In this document: piece after piece, positions 29,559 to 40,004 of the stretch
Numbering within the stretch: position 1 is the stretch's first letter
Layout: every line of letters starts with the position of its first letter
Assembly (NCBI GenBank): GCA_913060565.1
Contig: CAJXRU010000014.1
Coordinates: 1-59,272 of the forward strand
Direction: 5' to 3'
From: an uncultured Gammaproteobacteria bacterium
Lineage (GTDB): Bacteria > Pseudomonadota > Gammaproteobacteria > Enterobacterales > Psychrobiaceae
Length of the DNA stretch: 59,272 bases
Translations under genes and position numbers: made by a program
The notes under the pieces: generated by a model
Database searches by the model: none
Told to the model about the DNA's origin: nothing
Seen by the model: the letters and a program-made list of their open reading frames with translations, nothing else

Positions 29559-30752
29559 TTATTCCTCTATTAATGCAATAGCATCAAGTGCAATGACGAG
29601 CTCTTCGTTCGTAGGGATAACAAGTGCAATTGGGCTATCCTTAACGGTAATTTTTCCTTCTTTGCCGAATCTAGCGTCAAGATTGGCTTGGCGATCTAAC
29701 TCAAATCCAAATATTTTCAATTGGTGAATAACATTCGCACGAATAATATCTGAATTCTCACCGATGCCACCTGTAAATACCAAAGCATCAAGTCTGCCTA
29801 ACGGCACTGTGTATGAGGCTATGTACTTTGCGAGTCGATAGCAGAATACTTCAACGGCAAGCTGGCAATGATCATGGTCGCGCATTGCGTGTTCTTCCAC
29901 GACACGGCAATCGTTCGACAAGCCGGATAAGCCAAGTAAGCCACTTTTTTTGTTGAATATATCGTTAACTTCATCGTTGGTGTAACCAAGTTGATCAATC
30001 ATGTATTGTGAAATTGCGGGATCAATGTCGCCACAACGTGTTCCCATGACTAAACCTTCAAGTGGTGTTAGGCCCATACTCGTGTCTACGCTTTTTCCGT
30101 TTCTTATCGCGGTCACACTTGCCCCGTTGCCTAAATGCGCGCTAATGATATTGAGGTCATCGATTGGTTTATTCAAAACCTTCGCAGCTTGTTGCGTAAT
30201 GTACAAATGGCTCGTGCCGTGAAATCCATAGCGTCTAATGCCATGCTCAACATAAAGATCTCTAGGCAGTGCATAAGTAAAAGCTTTTGGTGGCATGGTT
30301 TGATGGAATGCTGTGTCAAAGACGGCAATTTGTTTCAATGCTGGAAATGCTATTGACGCTGCTTTAATACCAATGATATTTGCTGGATTATGGAGCGGTG
30401 CAAGCTTAGATAATTGTTCTAATTGCGAAAGTACTCGTTCGTTAATGACAACAGATTGGGTAAACAATTCTCCGCCATGCACCACGCGATGGCCAATTGC
30501 GGTGACGCTATCTGACAATGACAGTGTCGCCAGTAAATCAACGATAGTATCCACTGCATTTTGATGCATTGATTGCGCTGGAAGGTCAATAGTGTGCTTA
30601 GTACCTTGATATTTATATTTGACAATCGGGGTGTCTGAACCTAGTGAGTCTCCGAGACCGCTGAACACTTCAGCATGGGACTGACTATCAATTAATGAAA
30701 ATTTAAGTGACGAACTACCGCAATTTAATACAAAAACCAATGATTCTTTCAT
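29559..30752 (-). CDS. ackA: Acetate kinase
   Basis: AckA converts acetyl phosphate and ADP to acetate and ATP. The 397 residues fit the family (about 400). Visible ASKHA-fold signatures are [15 protein letters not shown] at the N-terminus, GHRVVHGG, the [12 protein letters not shown] segment, SAHLGNGAS (phosphate 2 motif) and [10 protein letters not shown]. It leads an operon with pta and is divergent from yfbV, the same arrangement as in E. coli. Confidence 0.97.
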   Translation of the reverse strand: MKESLVFVLNCGSSSLKFSLIDSQSHAEVFSGLGDSLGSDTPIVKYKYQGTKHTIDLPAQSMHQNAVDTIVDLLATLSLSDSVTAIGHRVVHGGELFTQSVVINERVLSQLEQLSKLAPLHNPANIIGIKAASIAFPALKQIAVFDTAFHQTMPPKAFTYALPRDLYVEHGIRRYGFHGTSHLYITQQAAKVLNKPIDDLNIISAHLGNGASVTAIRNGKSVDTSMGLTPLEGLVMGTRCGDIDPAISQYMIDQLGYTNDEVNDIFNKKSGLLGLSGLSNDCRVVEEHAMRDHDHCQLAVEVFCYRLAKYIASYTVPLGRLDALVFTGGIGENSDIIRANVIHQLKIFGFELDRQANLDARFGKEGKITVKDSPIALVIPTNEELVIALDAIALIEE

Positions 30753-30973
30753 TGACGTTTCCTAAAGTGAGAAATTGAAAATGTGATTGCTTGTCAGATA
30801 TTTCAACACTATCGATGATTGGCTAGCTTTGTCGGCGCTGAGCCACTACAATAAGTATACAAATGTTGATAATTGCTGTAAGAAACCACTAGAGATAATG
30901 GTAACTATTATATACTTAAGTCGAATCTTAGTGTGGCAGTTTTTTTAATAATTGCCGTTTAATAGAGAATTTT

Positions 30974-31411
30974 ATGACTGAAATTAAACTTTTAATTGAT
31001 CAAGGCCGTGAGTACCAATTACTTTGGCCACAGCAAAGAGCATTATCTGTTATCTTTCCTGAATCAAGAATAATTAAGCTGTCGAAACTGTTACAAAAGA
31101 GTGCGGCACCGATTGCTTGCGTGAGTTTTCTGGTCCAATATCTGTATTTCGGCCATGAGGTATTACCACGAGCGTTAGCAATGTCTTTATTGGTGCTCAG
31201 CATTCCGTACCAAAGTTTGATCTGGTTGGGTTATCGTGCCAAACAGCCATTACCTTTAGGGCTAATAAGCTGGTGTGCTGAGATTCGAAATCAAATGCTC
31301 GATGCTGGTATTTCTGTTCAGCCATTATCACGAAAGGCGTGTTATCGTGATATGGCGAGTTTGCTAAATCAGGCTTATAGCAAACTTAATAAGGCGTTTG
31401 ATTTACCTTAA
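30974..31411 (+). CDS. yfbV: UPF0208 membrane protein YfbV
   Basis: A 145-residue inner-membrane protein with two membrane segments (about 48-66 and 68-85) between soluble ends. The opening RQGREY-like stretch DQGREYQLLWPQQRALSVIFPE and the conserved placement next to ackA identify the family. In E. coli YfbV helps keep the Ter macrodomain separate from flanking chromosome. Its stop codon overlaps that of the convergent rlmA within a shared TTAA. Confidence 0.85.
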   Translation: MTEIKLLIDQGREYQLLWPQQRALSVIFPESRIIKLSKLLQKSAAPIACVSFLVQYLYFGHEVLPRALAMSLLVLSIPYQSLIWLGYRAKQPLPLGLISWCAEIRNQMLDAGISVQPLSRKACYRDMASLLNQAYSKLNKAFDLP

Positions 31412-32214
31412 GGTTTTTTAAATACTGTTATCAGAAAGTCTAATTCAATGGCTAAATCATGTCTCTCAGAAATTTTTCGTCTAGCGTCACCGTTCGCTTT
31501 CCAAGCAAAAGGTGTCATATCTAACAAACGTAATCGATCCTCCGGACTAGGTGTTATTTGATAGCTAAGCTGCTGACTAGACATTTTCTCTAAACCAGTA
31601 AATAGGGTGTCTTGTGTTGCATGTTCCCTAACTTCTTCATAAATAAATTCTCGCAGTTGCCAAAGGTGGCGTGGGGCAGGGGTGACATTAATAAAGTAAC
31701 CACCTGATTTCATTATTCTATGAAGTTCCAATTCATTGACAGGCGCATAAACCTTGAAAGCTGCGTCTATTGTTTCACTTTGAAAAGGCATTTCTTCTGA
31801 GCTTGCGACACTATAAGAGCCCGTTTGATGTTTCTTAGCAGCTTTTATTACCGCAGGTTTTGAAATATCGAAACCGTAGCTAATAAAGTGATCATTGGGA
31901 TTAACTTGACGAGAATAGTAGCCTTCGCCGCATCCGATATCTAATAATTTACTGTGCTTAAGTACTAACTCAGCTATCAATACTTTAAGGTTCTCAGCCA
32001 AAGGTTGATAATGGTTAGCAGTTAAAAACGATTCTCTCGCCGCAATCATTTCTTTACTATCACCTGGCTCTTTTGACTTCTTACGCTGGACGGGTAACAA
32101 ATTAAAATAGCCTTGCTTTGCTTGGTCAAAACGGTGGTTATTAGCGCAGCCAAGTTGCTTGTGCTCTAAAATAAATGAAAGCGGGGATTGGCACAGAGGA
32201 CATTGATAAATCAT
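31408..32214 (-). CDS. rlmA: 23S rRNA (guanine745-N1)-methyltransferase
   Basis: RlmA (RrmA) methylates G745 in 23S rRNA. The likely start is the ATG at 32214, giving 268 residues (E. coli 269). A longer in-frame extension upstream overlaps the preceding gene and looks non-coding. The zinc ribbon is intact with Cys5, Cys8, Cys23 and His27. Then come FDQAKQGYFNLLPVQ, the SAM motif LLDIGCGEGYYS and VYAPVNELELHRIMKSGG. It is the last gene of a minus-strand group with xthA. Confidence 0.92.
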   Translation of the reverse strand: MIYQCPLCQSPLSFILEHKQLGCANNHRFDQAKQGYFNLLPVQRKKSKEPGDSKEMIAARESFLTANHYQPLAENLKVLIAELVLKHSKLLDIGCGEGYYSRQVNPNDHFISYGFDISKPAVIKAAKKHQTGSYSVASSEEMPFQSETIDAAFKVYAPVNELELHRIMKSGGYFINVTPAPRHLWQLREFIYEEVREHATQDTLFTGLEKMSSQQLSYQITPSPEDRLRLLDMTPFAWKANGDARRKISERHDLAIELDFLITVFKKP

Positions 32215-32225
32215 AAATTGTTTTC

Positions 32226-32843
32226 TTAGTTTGGAGATTGTTGAAAACAGGCGACCCATTGTGGTCGATGTTGTAAACAAGTGAGCATGATAGTGACACT
32301 GAGTAATATCTCTGGCACCCAAAAAAGCGGTGAAACGTAAATGTACTGAGAGACTACGTGCGCAGAATCGAATTGTAACACCCAATAATAGTAGCACGCC
32401 ATACCGAGTGTTTTAGCAATAAATAGCAATAGGCTACCTATGCCAGCAGTTATAAAAGTGAAAATCCAAATATTATTACGCTGGGTCAGTTTTACCCAAT
32501 ACTGCAATAATATTACTGGTAATAAGTAGCCGCACAATAGAGAAATTCCTAATACATCAAATGGAAGTTTTCCAATGGCAAGTTGAACCCCTATCGTAAT
32601 TAAGACTGCGATAACTGCGAGTCTATACCCAATGATAAGGGTCGCTACGGCAAGTCCCATAAAATGTAATGGCATTTGCGGTGATATACCGCCGGAAAGA
32701 ATTGCCAACAGACTAAGTGATAATGTCGACGCTGCAAACAAATGAAGGGCGACTCGAGACTGTTTGAGTTGTATGAGCGCGCTAAGGGCATCTATCCGAT
32801 AAACAAAATAAAACGAAATCAACAATAGAATTAAATTAACCAT
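32226..32843 (-). CDS. Multi-pass membrane protein, CbiM-like
   Basis: A protein of about 205 residues with six or seven hydrophobic segments. The piece PQMPLHFMGLAVATLIIGYRL and its spacing resemble CbiM-type permease components of energy-coupling-factor transporters. No ATPase or metal-binding partner gene is nearby, so transport is not supported by context. I prefer the ATG at 32843; an in-frame TTG at 32855 is an alternative. It sits between an acetyltransferase and rlmA with short gaps, suggesting one transcript. Confidence 0.6.
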   Translation of the reverse strand: MVNLILLLISFYFVYRIDALSALIQLKQSRVALHLFAASTLSLSLLAILSGGISPQMPLHFMGLAVATLIIGYRLAVIAVLITIGVQLAIGKLPFDVLGISLLCGYLLPVILLQYWVKLTQRNNIWIFTFITAGIGSLLLFIAKTLGMACYYYWVLQFDSAHVVSQYIYVSPLFWVPEILLSVTIMLTCLQHRPQWVACFQQSPN

Positions 32844-32862
32844 AACTAATGCCAATTACGCG

Positions 32863-33393
32863 TTACGCTGCGGGCTCTTCTTCGAGGGAAGACTCACAAT
32901 TAATTACCTTCTCCAGTAACGCGACATCATGAAATTGATCGAATTTCTTACCAACTTGCGCCATCGTTCCTACGTCGTTAAACCCTAGCCCTTTATGCAA
33001 ATGCATCGACGCCTCATTTGGCAAAGTAACCCAAGCATACGCACGGTGATAATTATGCTGTTTAACGTTGGCTAGTAATTGACGATAAAGTGCACGGCCA
33101 ACCCCTTTGATGTTGCAATTTGGTGCTTTATATACCGTTAGTTCTGTTGAACTTTCATACGCTTCTTTGAGTTTAAAGGCGCTGTTGTAGGCGAACCCTA
33201 TAATGGTGTCGTCTTTGACGGCGACTAACAGCGTATGTCGTTTTTCTTTAAACACGGTTTGACACCATTGCAAGCGTTGAGAAATTGGCCAAGGTTCAAC
33301 GTCAAACGTTATGGCTGAATGTTCTATATAATGATTATAGATGGCATTAATAAAATACAAATCGCCAATTGCCGCTTGTCTAATGGTAATCAT
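32863..33393 (-). CDS. GNAT acetyltransferase, phosphinothricin/methionine-sulfone type
   Basis: A 176-residue GNAT protein. The opening IRQAAIGDLYFINAIYNHYIEHSAITFD and EPWPISQRLQW match the MnaT/PAT subgroup, which acetylates L-amino-acid analogues such as methionine sulfone or phosphinothricin. The acetyl-CoA loop reads KGVGRALYRQLL, and VTLPNEASMHLHKGLGF is the family C-terminal motif. The last 15 residues are acidic and extra. An AAGGGA site lies before the ATG. The substrate is inferred from subgroup likeness only. Confidence 0.85.
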   Translation of the reverse strand: MITIRQAAIGDLYFINAIYNHYIEHSAITFDVEPWPISQRLQWCQTVFKEKRHTLLVAVKDDTIIGFAYNSAFKLKEAYESSTELTVYKAPNCNIKGVGRALYRQLLANVKQHNYHRAYAWVTLPNEASMHLHKGLGFNDVGTMAQVGKKFDQFHDVALLEKVINCESSLEEEPAA

Positions 33394-33445
33394 AAAATAA
33401 GTCCCTTACTTTGTTCCGTGTTTATAACAGTTTGTCGGCCGTCAA

Positions 33446-34255
33446 TTAAAATTCAAATGTTGACCAAATTGGTGCGTGATCAGATGGTTTCTCGATGCCG
33501 CGTAATTCATAGTCAATGTCTGACTCGATGCAATACTGACTAAGATTCTCAGTAGCCAAAATGACATCAATACGCAGGCCGCGGTTATCGTCGAAACCAC
33601 GTGAACGATAATCGAACCAGCTATAACGGTCGCTCGTTTCGGGATGAAGTAAACGATAGGTATCGTCTAACCCCCAGCCTTTTAGACGCGCTAACCATTC
33701 TCGCTCTTCTGGTAAGAAACTACATTTGCCAGTGCGTAACCAACGTTTAGCGTTATCTGGACCAATACCAATGTCAATATCCGCTGGCGAGATATTGATA
33801 TCACCCATGACAATGACATTTTCATCGTTGGTATGGTTTTTCTCTAAATACTGTTGTAAATCTTGATAGAATTTTTCTTTCGCTGGAAATTTAGTTTCGT
33901 GATCTCGGCTTTCTCCTTGTGGAAAATAACCATTTAGCACACGAACTTTATTACCTGCGGCGGTGGTAACTGTTGCCATGATCATACGACGTTGCGCGTC
34001 TTCGGTATCATCTTCCCAACCGTATTGAACATCTTCTACATCGAGATTTGTCATCAACGCGACACCATAGTGACCTTTTTGGCCGTGATAAAATACTTTG
34101 TATCCCATCGCTTCAACGGCCTCTAATGGAAATTGAGGGTTATCCACTTTAATTTCTTGCAAGCCAATTACGGCAGGCTGATGTTTGGTGATCAAGGCTT
34201 CTAACTGGTGGAGTCTTGCACGTAGGCCATTAATGTTGAACGATATCGTTTTCAT
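33446..34255 (-). CDS. xthA: Exodeoxyribonuclease III
   Basis: XthA is the main AP endonuclease and 3'-5' exonuclease of base-excision repair. The 269 residues match E. coli (268). Catalytic and metal residues are in place: Asn7 and Glu34 (FNINGLRAR and GLQEIKV), [13 protein letters not shown] with Asp and Asn, LRIDVILAT, and the terminal SDHAPIW with the catalytic His. It is the first gene of a likely minus-strand group with the acetyltransferase, CbiM-like and rlmA genes. Confidence 0.96.
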   Translation of the reverse strand: MKTISFNINGLRARLHQLEALITKHQPAVIGLQEIKVDNPQFPLEAVEAMGYKVFYHGQKGHYGVALMTNLDVEDVQYGWEDDTEDAQRRMIMATVTTAAGNKVRVLNGYFPQGESRDHETKFPAKEKFYQDLQQYLEKNHTNDENVIVMGDINISPADIDIGIGPDNAKRWLRTGKCSFLPEEREWLARLKGWGLDDTYRLLHPETSDRYSWFDYRSRGFDDNRGLRIDVILATENLSQYCIESDIDYELRGIEKPSDHAPIWSTFEF

Positions 34256-34352
34256 AAAAACTTCTTATTAATTATTTATTGGGGTGCTGTTAGCACCTTA
34301 TTATTGTCAGTGATTTTATCCCAATGACCGATTACAGCAATACAAATTTCTA

Positions 34353-35609
34353 TTATTCAATGAAAAAAGAGAGTTGCGAACGTGGATTGAGATAATTTTT
34401 AATATGTTGCTCTACACTACGTGGCGATAAGGCCGACTCTATCGTTACCGATTCCGCGCTGAGGTCGATAATGGCGGCTTCATCTCGTGGTACTTTTTCA
34501 TCAAATACCATGACACTTGGCGCCAGTAATTTTGCAGTGTTGACGGTAATCACTATTCCCGTTTGGCCGTTATTTAACGCCACTAACGTACCCGGCGGAT
34601 AAATGCCAAGTGACTTAATAAATGCGCTAAGTTGTTTTGCATTAAATTGCTCTTTTTTACTGCTAAATAAATAACTTAAACTTTGCGAGGGTGTTCTTGC
34701 TTTCTTCTCATCATAGGGATAGCACAATTTTTCGTACATATTTACCATAGATACAATGAGCGAATGAGGATGAAGCTTGTCTTCTTTTAGCCCTTTGGGG
34801 AAACCGGAGCCATCGGCAAACTCATGGTGTTCTAGAATTAATTGTTTAACGTCATCGTTGACACTAGGTACATTGTTTAGAAACTCAATAGAATATTCTG
34901 GGTGTTTTTCTATAACGAACTTTCGCTTAGCTGGGCTAACGTCTTTATTGGTATAAAACTGACTGGGAATCTTTAATTTTCCAATATCATGCAATAACCC
35001 TGCAGTGCCAAGGTTACTAATTTGTGCTGGCGATAGTCCCAGTTTCTTGCCAATCATCATTGATAACATACACACAGAAATTGCGTGTTGATGGCTATCC
35101 ATATCATCTCTGTCGTCGCCAACTAAATGAAGGATTAAGTCATCTTTTTCTAGCAGTGCTTTAGTCATCGTAGCCATCACTACTTGCGCTTCGTCAATGG
35201 CCAACAGAGGACGAGATTGAATTTTTGATGTCAATGAACGAACCCGCCCAAGTGCGTTCTGATAGGCTTTTTCGCATTCTTTGATTGCACGACGATGTTG
35301 TTGCATCGCTAGAATTTGTTGTTCTTTGTCGCTTAGTTTGTTTTTAAGTAAGGTGGTATCTTGAACCGTGTTAATGACAGGCTCGGCTTCGTCATGATTA
35401 ACCGGTAGCGGATCTGCGCTGCTTTTACTTGGGATCGCATACACGTGCTGGATTTTCGCTTGGCGTAGCAGCGTAATTTGACTATCTGAAGTAATCTTAA
35501 ATTGACTAAACATAAAAGGGTGCGCGTTCCAGCGCACCGGTAGCTTAATGTAGACACCAACCTGTAATCGATCAACAGAAAGCTTAATGCTTGCAGAGTT
35601 ATCTTTCAT
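34353..35609 (-). CDS. HD-GYP domain phosphodiesterase-like protein
   Basis: A 418-residue cytoplasmic protein with an N-terminal DUF3391-type domain (about 8-62), a helical linker, then an HD-GYP domain. The metal site pair is His207-Asp208 in GLLHDIGKLKIP. The second signature reads HHEFADGSGFP (261-271), so the GYP triad is GFP. HD-GYP proteins break down cyclic di-GMP. The metal ligands look intact, so activity is likely despite Tyr to Phe. Its AGGA ribosome site overlaps the end of yciI, so it is probably translated with yciB-yciI. Confidence 0.88.
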   Translation of the reverse strand: MKDNSASIKLSVDRLQVGVYIKLPVRWNAHPFMFSQFKITSDSQITLLRQAKIQHVYAIPSKSSADPLPVNHDEAEPVINTVQDTTLLKNKLSDKEQQILAMQQHRRAIKECEKAYQNALGRVRSLTSKIQSRPLLAIDEAQVVMATMTKALLEKDDLILHLVGDDRDDMDSHQHAISVCMLSMMIGKKLGLSPAQISNLGTAGLLHDIGKLKIPSQFYTNKDVSPAKRKFVIEKHPEYSIEFLNNVPSVNDDVKQLILEHHEFADGSGFPKGLKEDKLHPHSLIVSMVNMYEKLCYPYDEKKARTPSQSLSYLFSSKKEQFNAKQLSAFIKSLGIYPPGTLVALNNGQTGIVITVNTAKLLAPSVMVFDEKVPRDEAAIIDLSAESVTIESALSPRSVEQHIKNYLNPRSQLSFFIE

Positions 35610-35615
35610 TGGATC

Positions 35616-35918
35616 CTAAGCAGGTAGTACTTTCTTAAAAGGTTTTACTATAACGCTTTCATAAACGCCCGCAGTCACATATGGGTCGATATCAGCCCAT
35701 GTTTGAGCATCGACTAAACTATCAAATTCAGCCACCACCAAAGAGCCACTGAATCCAGCTTGGCCAGGGTCTTCACTATCAATGGCTGGAGTAGGGCCAG
35801 CAATGAGTAGTCTGCCTTGTGATTGTAGGTCATTAAGACGCGCTAAATGTTCTGGACGTGCAGCAAGACGTTTCTCGAGACTATTTGCAACATCAGTTGC
35901 ATGTATCATATACCACAT
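35616..35918 (-). CDS. yciI: YciI family protein
   Basis: A 100-residue protein of the YciI (dimeric alpha-beta barrel) family. The start [28 protein letters not shown] and the ILIAGPTP-like [16 protein letters not shown] are typical, with the conserved His-Asp pair of the barrel. I chose the ATG at 35918, 6 bases after AGGAAAA; the longer frame runs into yciB. YciI proteins are linked by context to cell envelope and division genes, but the reaction is not established. Confidence 0.88.
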   Translation of the reverse strand: MWYMIHATDVANSLEKRLAARPEHLARLNDLQSQGRLLIAGPTPAIDSEDPGQAGFSGSLVVAEFDSLVDAQTWADIDPYVTAGVYESVIVKPFKKVLPA

Positions 35919-35928
35919 GGGGATTTTC

Positions 35929-36474
35929 CTATTTTTGTTGTTCGGCGTCGTCATTTGGCATGTATTTATATAAATAGACACCTGAACAAATAAACATGAT
36001 GAACGTTAAGATGGTTAAACCAAAGACTTTAAAGTTAACCCACGTATCAAGGGGAAGGTTAAACGCGATCCAAAAATTTAAGACACCGGCAAAAGCACAG
36101 GTAAATGCCCAACCAAAGGTCAAATTTCGCCATACCGCGTCAGGGGCGTCAATCTCTTTACCCATAAATTTCTTTGGAATAGATTGACCAATAAATTGAT
36201 AACCCAATAATACCAATGCAAAAATGCCATAAATAATTGATGGCTTAAGCTTGATGAAATTATCATCGTGGAAATACAGTGTCAGGGCACCGAATAATGT
36301 CACAACGGCAAACACCACCCAGTTTTGGCGTGGAATTTTCTTAAACAGAATTTGTAGCAGTATCAATTGTAATACACTCGCGCCAATCAAAACGGCGGTT
36401 GCGGTATAAACGTCAAACAGATAGTAACTAATAAAAAATGCAAGTAAGGGAAAATATTCGAGGAAATGCTTCAT
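35929..36474 (-). CDS. yciB: Inner-membrane septation protein A
   Basis: YciB (also named IspZ) is an inner-membrane protein connected with cell elongation and division. The 181 residues contain five hydrophobic segments. [19 protein letters not shown] and [21 protein letters not shown] are strongly conserved family stretches. It starts a short operon yciB-yciI-HD-GYP and stands upstream of, but on the same strand as, that group's other genes. Confidence 0.93.
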   Translation of the reverse strand: MKHFLEYFPLLAFFISYYLFDVYTATAVLIGASVLQLILLQILFKKIPRQNWVVFAVVTLFGALTLYFHDDNFIKLKPSIIYGIFALVLLGYQFIGQSIPKKFMGKEIDAPDAVWRNLTFGWAFTCAFAGVLNFWIAFNLPLDTWVNFKVFGLTILTFIMFICSGVYLYKYMPNDDAEQQK

Positions 36475-36545
36475 AGATAATTCGCGGGGCTCAATACGTA
36501 TAATAACTTTGAACCATTGTAATCAAACTACAAGTCAATTGTCAT

Positions 36546-36575
36546 TATAAAAATGGCCAATAATCATTGGCCATT
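36546..36575 (-). terminator. Terminator of the trp operon
   Basis: A 10-bp stem AATGGCCAAT with ATTGGCCATT and a 4-base loop is followed on the minus strand by TTTATAAT. It lies 12 bases after the trpA stop. Confidence 0.75.
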
Positions 36576-36586
36576 AATTCTGTAGA

Positions 36587-37393
36587 TTAAACGGTTGCTG
36601 CTTTCATTGTGCTAATGAATGTCGTTAATTCGTTGAGCATCGCATCATTGTTGTCGAGGTTTCTCTCAATAATCTTTACTACCGCTGAACCACTAATAAT
36701 ACCATCAGCTCCTGATGCTAATCCTTGTTTGGCGTCATTTGGCGTAGAAATACCAAAACCAAGCAAGAGTGGCGGCGCGTTATGATGCTTTAACGTATCG
36801 ATTAAATGCGTAACTGGCATTTTAACTTTTGACTCGGTACCTGTAACGCCAGCACGGCTGAGTAGGTAAGTATAACCTTCACTTTGCTCTGCAACTGCTT
36901 GTAGCGTTTGAGGGCTGCCATTTGGCGGCGCAATGTAAATAGATTGAATACCAGCGGCAGTTGCAGCGGTTTTAAACGGCGCACTTTCACGTAGTGGCAC
37001 ATCGGCAATTAGCACTGAATCCACGCCGGCCTTGGCGCATTTTTCAAAGAATGATTCTATACCATTACTGGCCACTAGATTAGCATACAACAGCAGTCCA
37101 ATCGGTGTTGTTGGGTGTTTCGTTCTAATTTTTGAAATGATTTCAAAACATGCATCTGGTGTCGTACCAGCATCAAGCGCCCGCTCACTGGCCGCTTGAA
37201 TTGTTGGACCGTCTGCGCTTGGATCTGAAAACGGAATGCCAAGTTCTAATGCATCGGCACCAGCATTAACTAAGGTATCAATAACTGCTAATGATTGTTG
37301 TGGGTTCGGATCGCCAATCGCAACAAACGGCACGAAGGCACCTTCATTTTTGTTCTTCAATGCCGTGAATAAATCGTGGTATCTATTAGTCAT
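36587..37393 (-). CDS. trpA: Tryptophan synthase alpha chain
   Basis: TrpA splits indole-3-glycerol phosphate to indole and glyceraldehyde 3-phosphate, passing indole to TrpB. The 268 residues equal the usual length. Catalytic Glu50 and Asp61 lie in [15 protein letters not shown]. The phosphate site GFGISTPND and [13 protein letters not shown] are intact. Its start overlaps the trpB end by 8 bases, and it is the last gene of the operon. Confidence 0.98.
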   Translation of the reverse strand: MTNRYHDLFTALKNKNEGAFVPFVAIGDPNPQQSLAVIDTLVNAGADALELGIPFSDPSADGPTIQAASERALDAGTTPDACFEIISKIRTKHPTTPIGLLLYANLVASNGIESFFEKCAKAGVDSVLIADVPLRESAPFKTAATAAGIQSIYIAPPNGSPQTLQAVAEQSEGYTYLLSRAGVTGTESKVKMPVTHLIDTLKHHNAPPLLLGFGISTPNDAKQGLASGADGIISGSAVVKIIERNLDNNDAMLNELTTFISTMKAATV

Positions 37394-38579
37394 TCGCTAA
37401 TCCTCGTTCTTCTAAAATGCTGGTTACGTGGGCAAGATCTTTGTCGCCACGCCCAGATAAATTAACCAATAATGTTGTTGCTTGGCTTGCAGTCTCTGCT
37501 AGTTTATAGGCATACGCGAGCGCATGAGATGACTCAAGCGCCGGAATAATACCTTCCGTACGTGCTAAACGCTGGAAGGCCTCCAGCGCCTCATCGTCAG
37601 TTACTGACTCGTAACTTGCACGACCTGTAGCAGCTAAATACGCATGTTGTGGCCCAACACCGGGATAATCTAGGCCTGCTGACACCGAGTAAGACTCTTC
37701 GATTTGGCCATCACTATCTTGCATTAAATACGTGTATGTACCGTGGATAATACCTTTGCGTCCTTTACCAATAGTCGCGCCATGATGTCCGCTATCTAAA
37801 CCTTTACCTGCCGGCTCAACACCAATGAGTGCAACATCTTTCTCATCGATAAAGTCATTAAACATACCAATGGCATTTGAGCCGCCACCAACACAAGCAA
37901 TAACAGCATCTGGTAAAGATCCCTCTGCCGCTAAAATTTGCTGCTTAGCTTCTTCGCCGATCATTTTTTGGAACTCACGCACTAATGTTGGAAACGGATG
38001 AGGGCCCGCCGCCGTGCCGAGTAGATAATGTGATTCTTCATAGCTTGCTGACCAATCGCGCAGCGCTTCGTTTACGGCATCTTTTAAAGTACCGCTACCT
38101 GCGGTGACTGGAATGACTTCAGCGCCCATTAGTTTCATGCGAAAAACATTTGGTTGTTGACGTTCACAATCTTTAGCGCCCATGTAAATACGTGCCTTTA
38201 ACCCTAATAATGCACAGGCTAGGGCAGTCGCAACACCATGCTGGCCTGCGCCTGTTTCCGCGATGATATGATTTTTACCCATGCGCTTGGCCAAGAGCGC
38301 TTGGCCTAATACCTGATTTGTCTTATGGGCACCGCCATGTAGTAAATCTTCGCGTTTTAAATAGATTTTCACTAACGGATTTGGACTAAAACGACTAGTT
38401 AATGTTAATGCCGTTGGTCTTCCTGCGTAGTTTTTTAATAAATCAGTAAATTCTTTTTGAAAATCAGCGTCAGTCTGACTGTCGATAAATGCATGCTCAA
38501 GTTGCTCAAGCGCTGGCACCAAGATTTCAGGAACGAACATGCCGCCGAAATCACCAAAATAGGGAGAAGTATTGCTCAT
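37386..38579 (-). CDS. trpB: Tryptophan synthase beta chain
   Basis: TrpB joins indole with serine using pyridoxal phosphate. The 397 residues match the family. Lys86 in HGGAHKTNQ holds the cofactor, [10 protein letters not shown] is the phosphate-binding loop, and AETGAGQHG is the catalytic loop. The gene lies 9 bases after trpCF. Confidence 0.98.
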   Translation of the reverse strand: MSNTSPYFGDFGGMFVPEILVPALEQLEHAFIDSQTDADFQKEFTDLLKNYAGRPTALTLTSRFSPNPLVKIYLKREDLLHGGAHKTNQVLGQALLAKRMGKNHIIAETGAGQHGVATALACALLGLKARIYMGAKDCERQQPNVFRMKLMGAEVIPVTAGSGTLKDAVNEALRDWSASYEESHYLLGTAAGPHPFPTLVREFQKMIGEEAKQQILAAEGSLPDAVIACVGGGSNAIGMFNDFIDEKDVALIGVEPAGKGLDSGHHGATIGKGRKGIIHGTYTYLMQDSDGQIEESYSVSAGLDYPGVGPQHAYLAATGRASYESVTDDEALEAFQRLARTEGIIPALESSHALAYAYKLAETASQATTLLVNLSGRGDKDLAHVTSILEERGLAND

Positions 38580-38588
38580 TGTAAAATC

Positions 38589-40004
38589 CTAATATTGTCT
38601 AATTTGTTGCATCAATTGCTTAATTTTTACTAAATCTTTAACGCCGGGGCTAGTTTCAACCCCTGAGTTGACGTCCAACCCCATAAAACCACTGTGCGCA
38701 GCGAGTTTTATGTTATCGGGGGTTAATCCACCAGCCAACATAGCCTGTTGTTTTAACGATTGGGGAACGAGCTCCCAGTCGAAACTTTCACCAGTGCCAC
38801 CAAACTGCACGCTGTGATCGTTAACCACGGCACTATCAATTAATAATCTGTCCGCTTGCGTTGTATCGATATCATTAAGTTTGTCACTGCGACACGCTTG
38901 CCATATTTGGGTGCTTGGTAACTGCTCGCGCAGAGCACTTATGTAATCATTGTCCTCAGTGCCGTGTAGTTGAACCACTTCTAACGCTAATTGGTTTGCA
39001 ATAGTCACCAAGTTGTCTATTGGCTCGTTAACAAATACACCAACGAATTTTAAGTTAACGTTTTCTTTGACTTGTTTAGCAGCTTCGGTCGTTACATATC
39101 GAGGAGACTTGGGCGCAAAAATTAATCCACCATAGACGGCGCCAGCGGCCGCCACACCGTGAGCAGTGGCATTATCTGTTAATCCACAGATCTTGGTATG
39201 GCCGTAGATTAATTCTCGGCACGCCAAATCAATATCTGGCTGGCTCATTAACGAGCTGCCCACTAAAAAACCATCAGCAAAAGGCGCCAACTCTGCAATT
39301 TGCTGATGCGTGCTAATACCAGACTCACTGATCACGATACGATCGCCACCAATCTTAGGCGCAAAAAACTTGGTGGTATTTAACTCGATGGATAAATCGC
39401 GTAAATCACGGTTATTTATGCCGATCATTTTTGCATCCAGTTCAATGGCTCGCGCCAATTCTTCTTCATTACTCACTTCAGTCAAAATATCCATTTTAAA
39501 CGTGGCTGCAACAGCCGCCAATTCACGATATTTGTCATCATCAAGCACAGACAGCATTAATAAAATAGCATCGGCGCCCATATAACGGGCAAGATGAATT
39601 TGGTATTGGTCAATAAAGAAATCTTTGTTTAAGATTGGCTGTGATAATAACTGCCGCACTTCCTTAACGTATTCAAAAGCTCCTTGAAAGTAGGTTTCAT
39701 CTGTCAACACCGAAACGGCTGCGGCGTAATGCTGATAAGCACCGCAAATCTCATTTAAGTTAAACACATCTCTAATGAGTCCCTTTGATGGTGAGGCTTT
39801 CTTACATTCTAAAATGTAACTGGCGTTGTCACCACTAAGTGCGTCATACATGCTGCGCTGGGAAGGCGCTAAGCCTTTGAGAATCTCATCTGCTGGATAG
39901 CGTTGTTGTAATTGCGCAATTTGCGACGGTTTATCTGCGACGATTTTATCTAAAACGGTTCCGGTGATTTTTAAACCATCAATTAGTTGTTGCTGCGTGC
40001 TCAT
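38589..40004 (-). CDS. trpCF: Bifunctional indole-3-glycerol phosphate synthase / phosphoribosylanthranilate isomerase
   Basis: One 471-residue chain carries two TIM barrels. The TrpC part (about 1-255) shows ILECKKASPSKGLI and SESGISTHQQI. The TrpF part (about 256-471) shows KICGLTDNATAHGVAAAGA, VQLHG and GGLTPDNI. The fusion is the gammaproteobacterial form. Its start codon shares one base with the trpD stop (TAATG type), so translation is coupled. Confidence 0.97.
   Translation of the reverse strand: MSTQQQLIDGLKITGTVLDKIVADKPSQIAQLQQRYPADEILKGLAPSQRSMYDALSGDNASYILECKKASPSKGLIRDVFNLNEICGAYQHYAAAVSVLTDETYFQGAFEYVKEVRQLLSQPILNKDFFIDQYQIHLARYMGADAILLMLSVLDDDKYRELAAVAATFKMDILTEVSNEEELARAIELDAKMIGINNRDLRDLSIELNTTKFFAPKIGGDRIVISESGISTHQQIAELAPFADGFLVGSSLMSQPDIDLACRELIYGHTKICGLTDNATAHGVAAAGAVYGGLIFAPKSPRYVTTEAAKQVKENVNLKFVGVFVNEPIDNLVTIANQLALEVVQLHGTEDNDYISALREQLPSTQIWQACRSDKLNDIDTTQADRLLIDSAVVNDHSVQFGGTGESFDWELVPQSLKQQAMLAGGLTPDNIKLAAHSGFMGLDVNSGVETSPGVKDLVKIKQLMQQIRQY

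Noticed and set aside
32215-32397. N-terminal extension of rlmA by 61 residues
   Set aside because: It overlaps the upstream membrane protein gene in another frame. The zinc-finger start at the internal ATG matches the family length.
32226-32843. A cobalt or nickel uptake system around the CbiM-like protein
   Set aside because: No CbiN/CbiQ/CbiO partner, cobalamin gene or B12 riboswitch is visible nearby.
34283-34297. GGTGCT-GTT-AGCACC hairpin as an xthA or HD-GYP regulatory element
   Set aside because: The stem is only 6 bp, without a T run or conserved context, so it is not supported.
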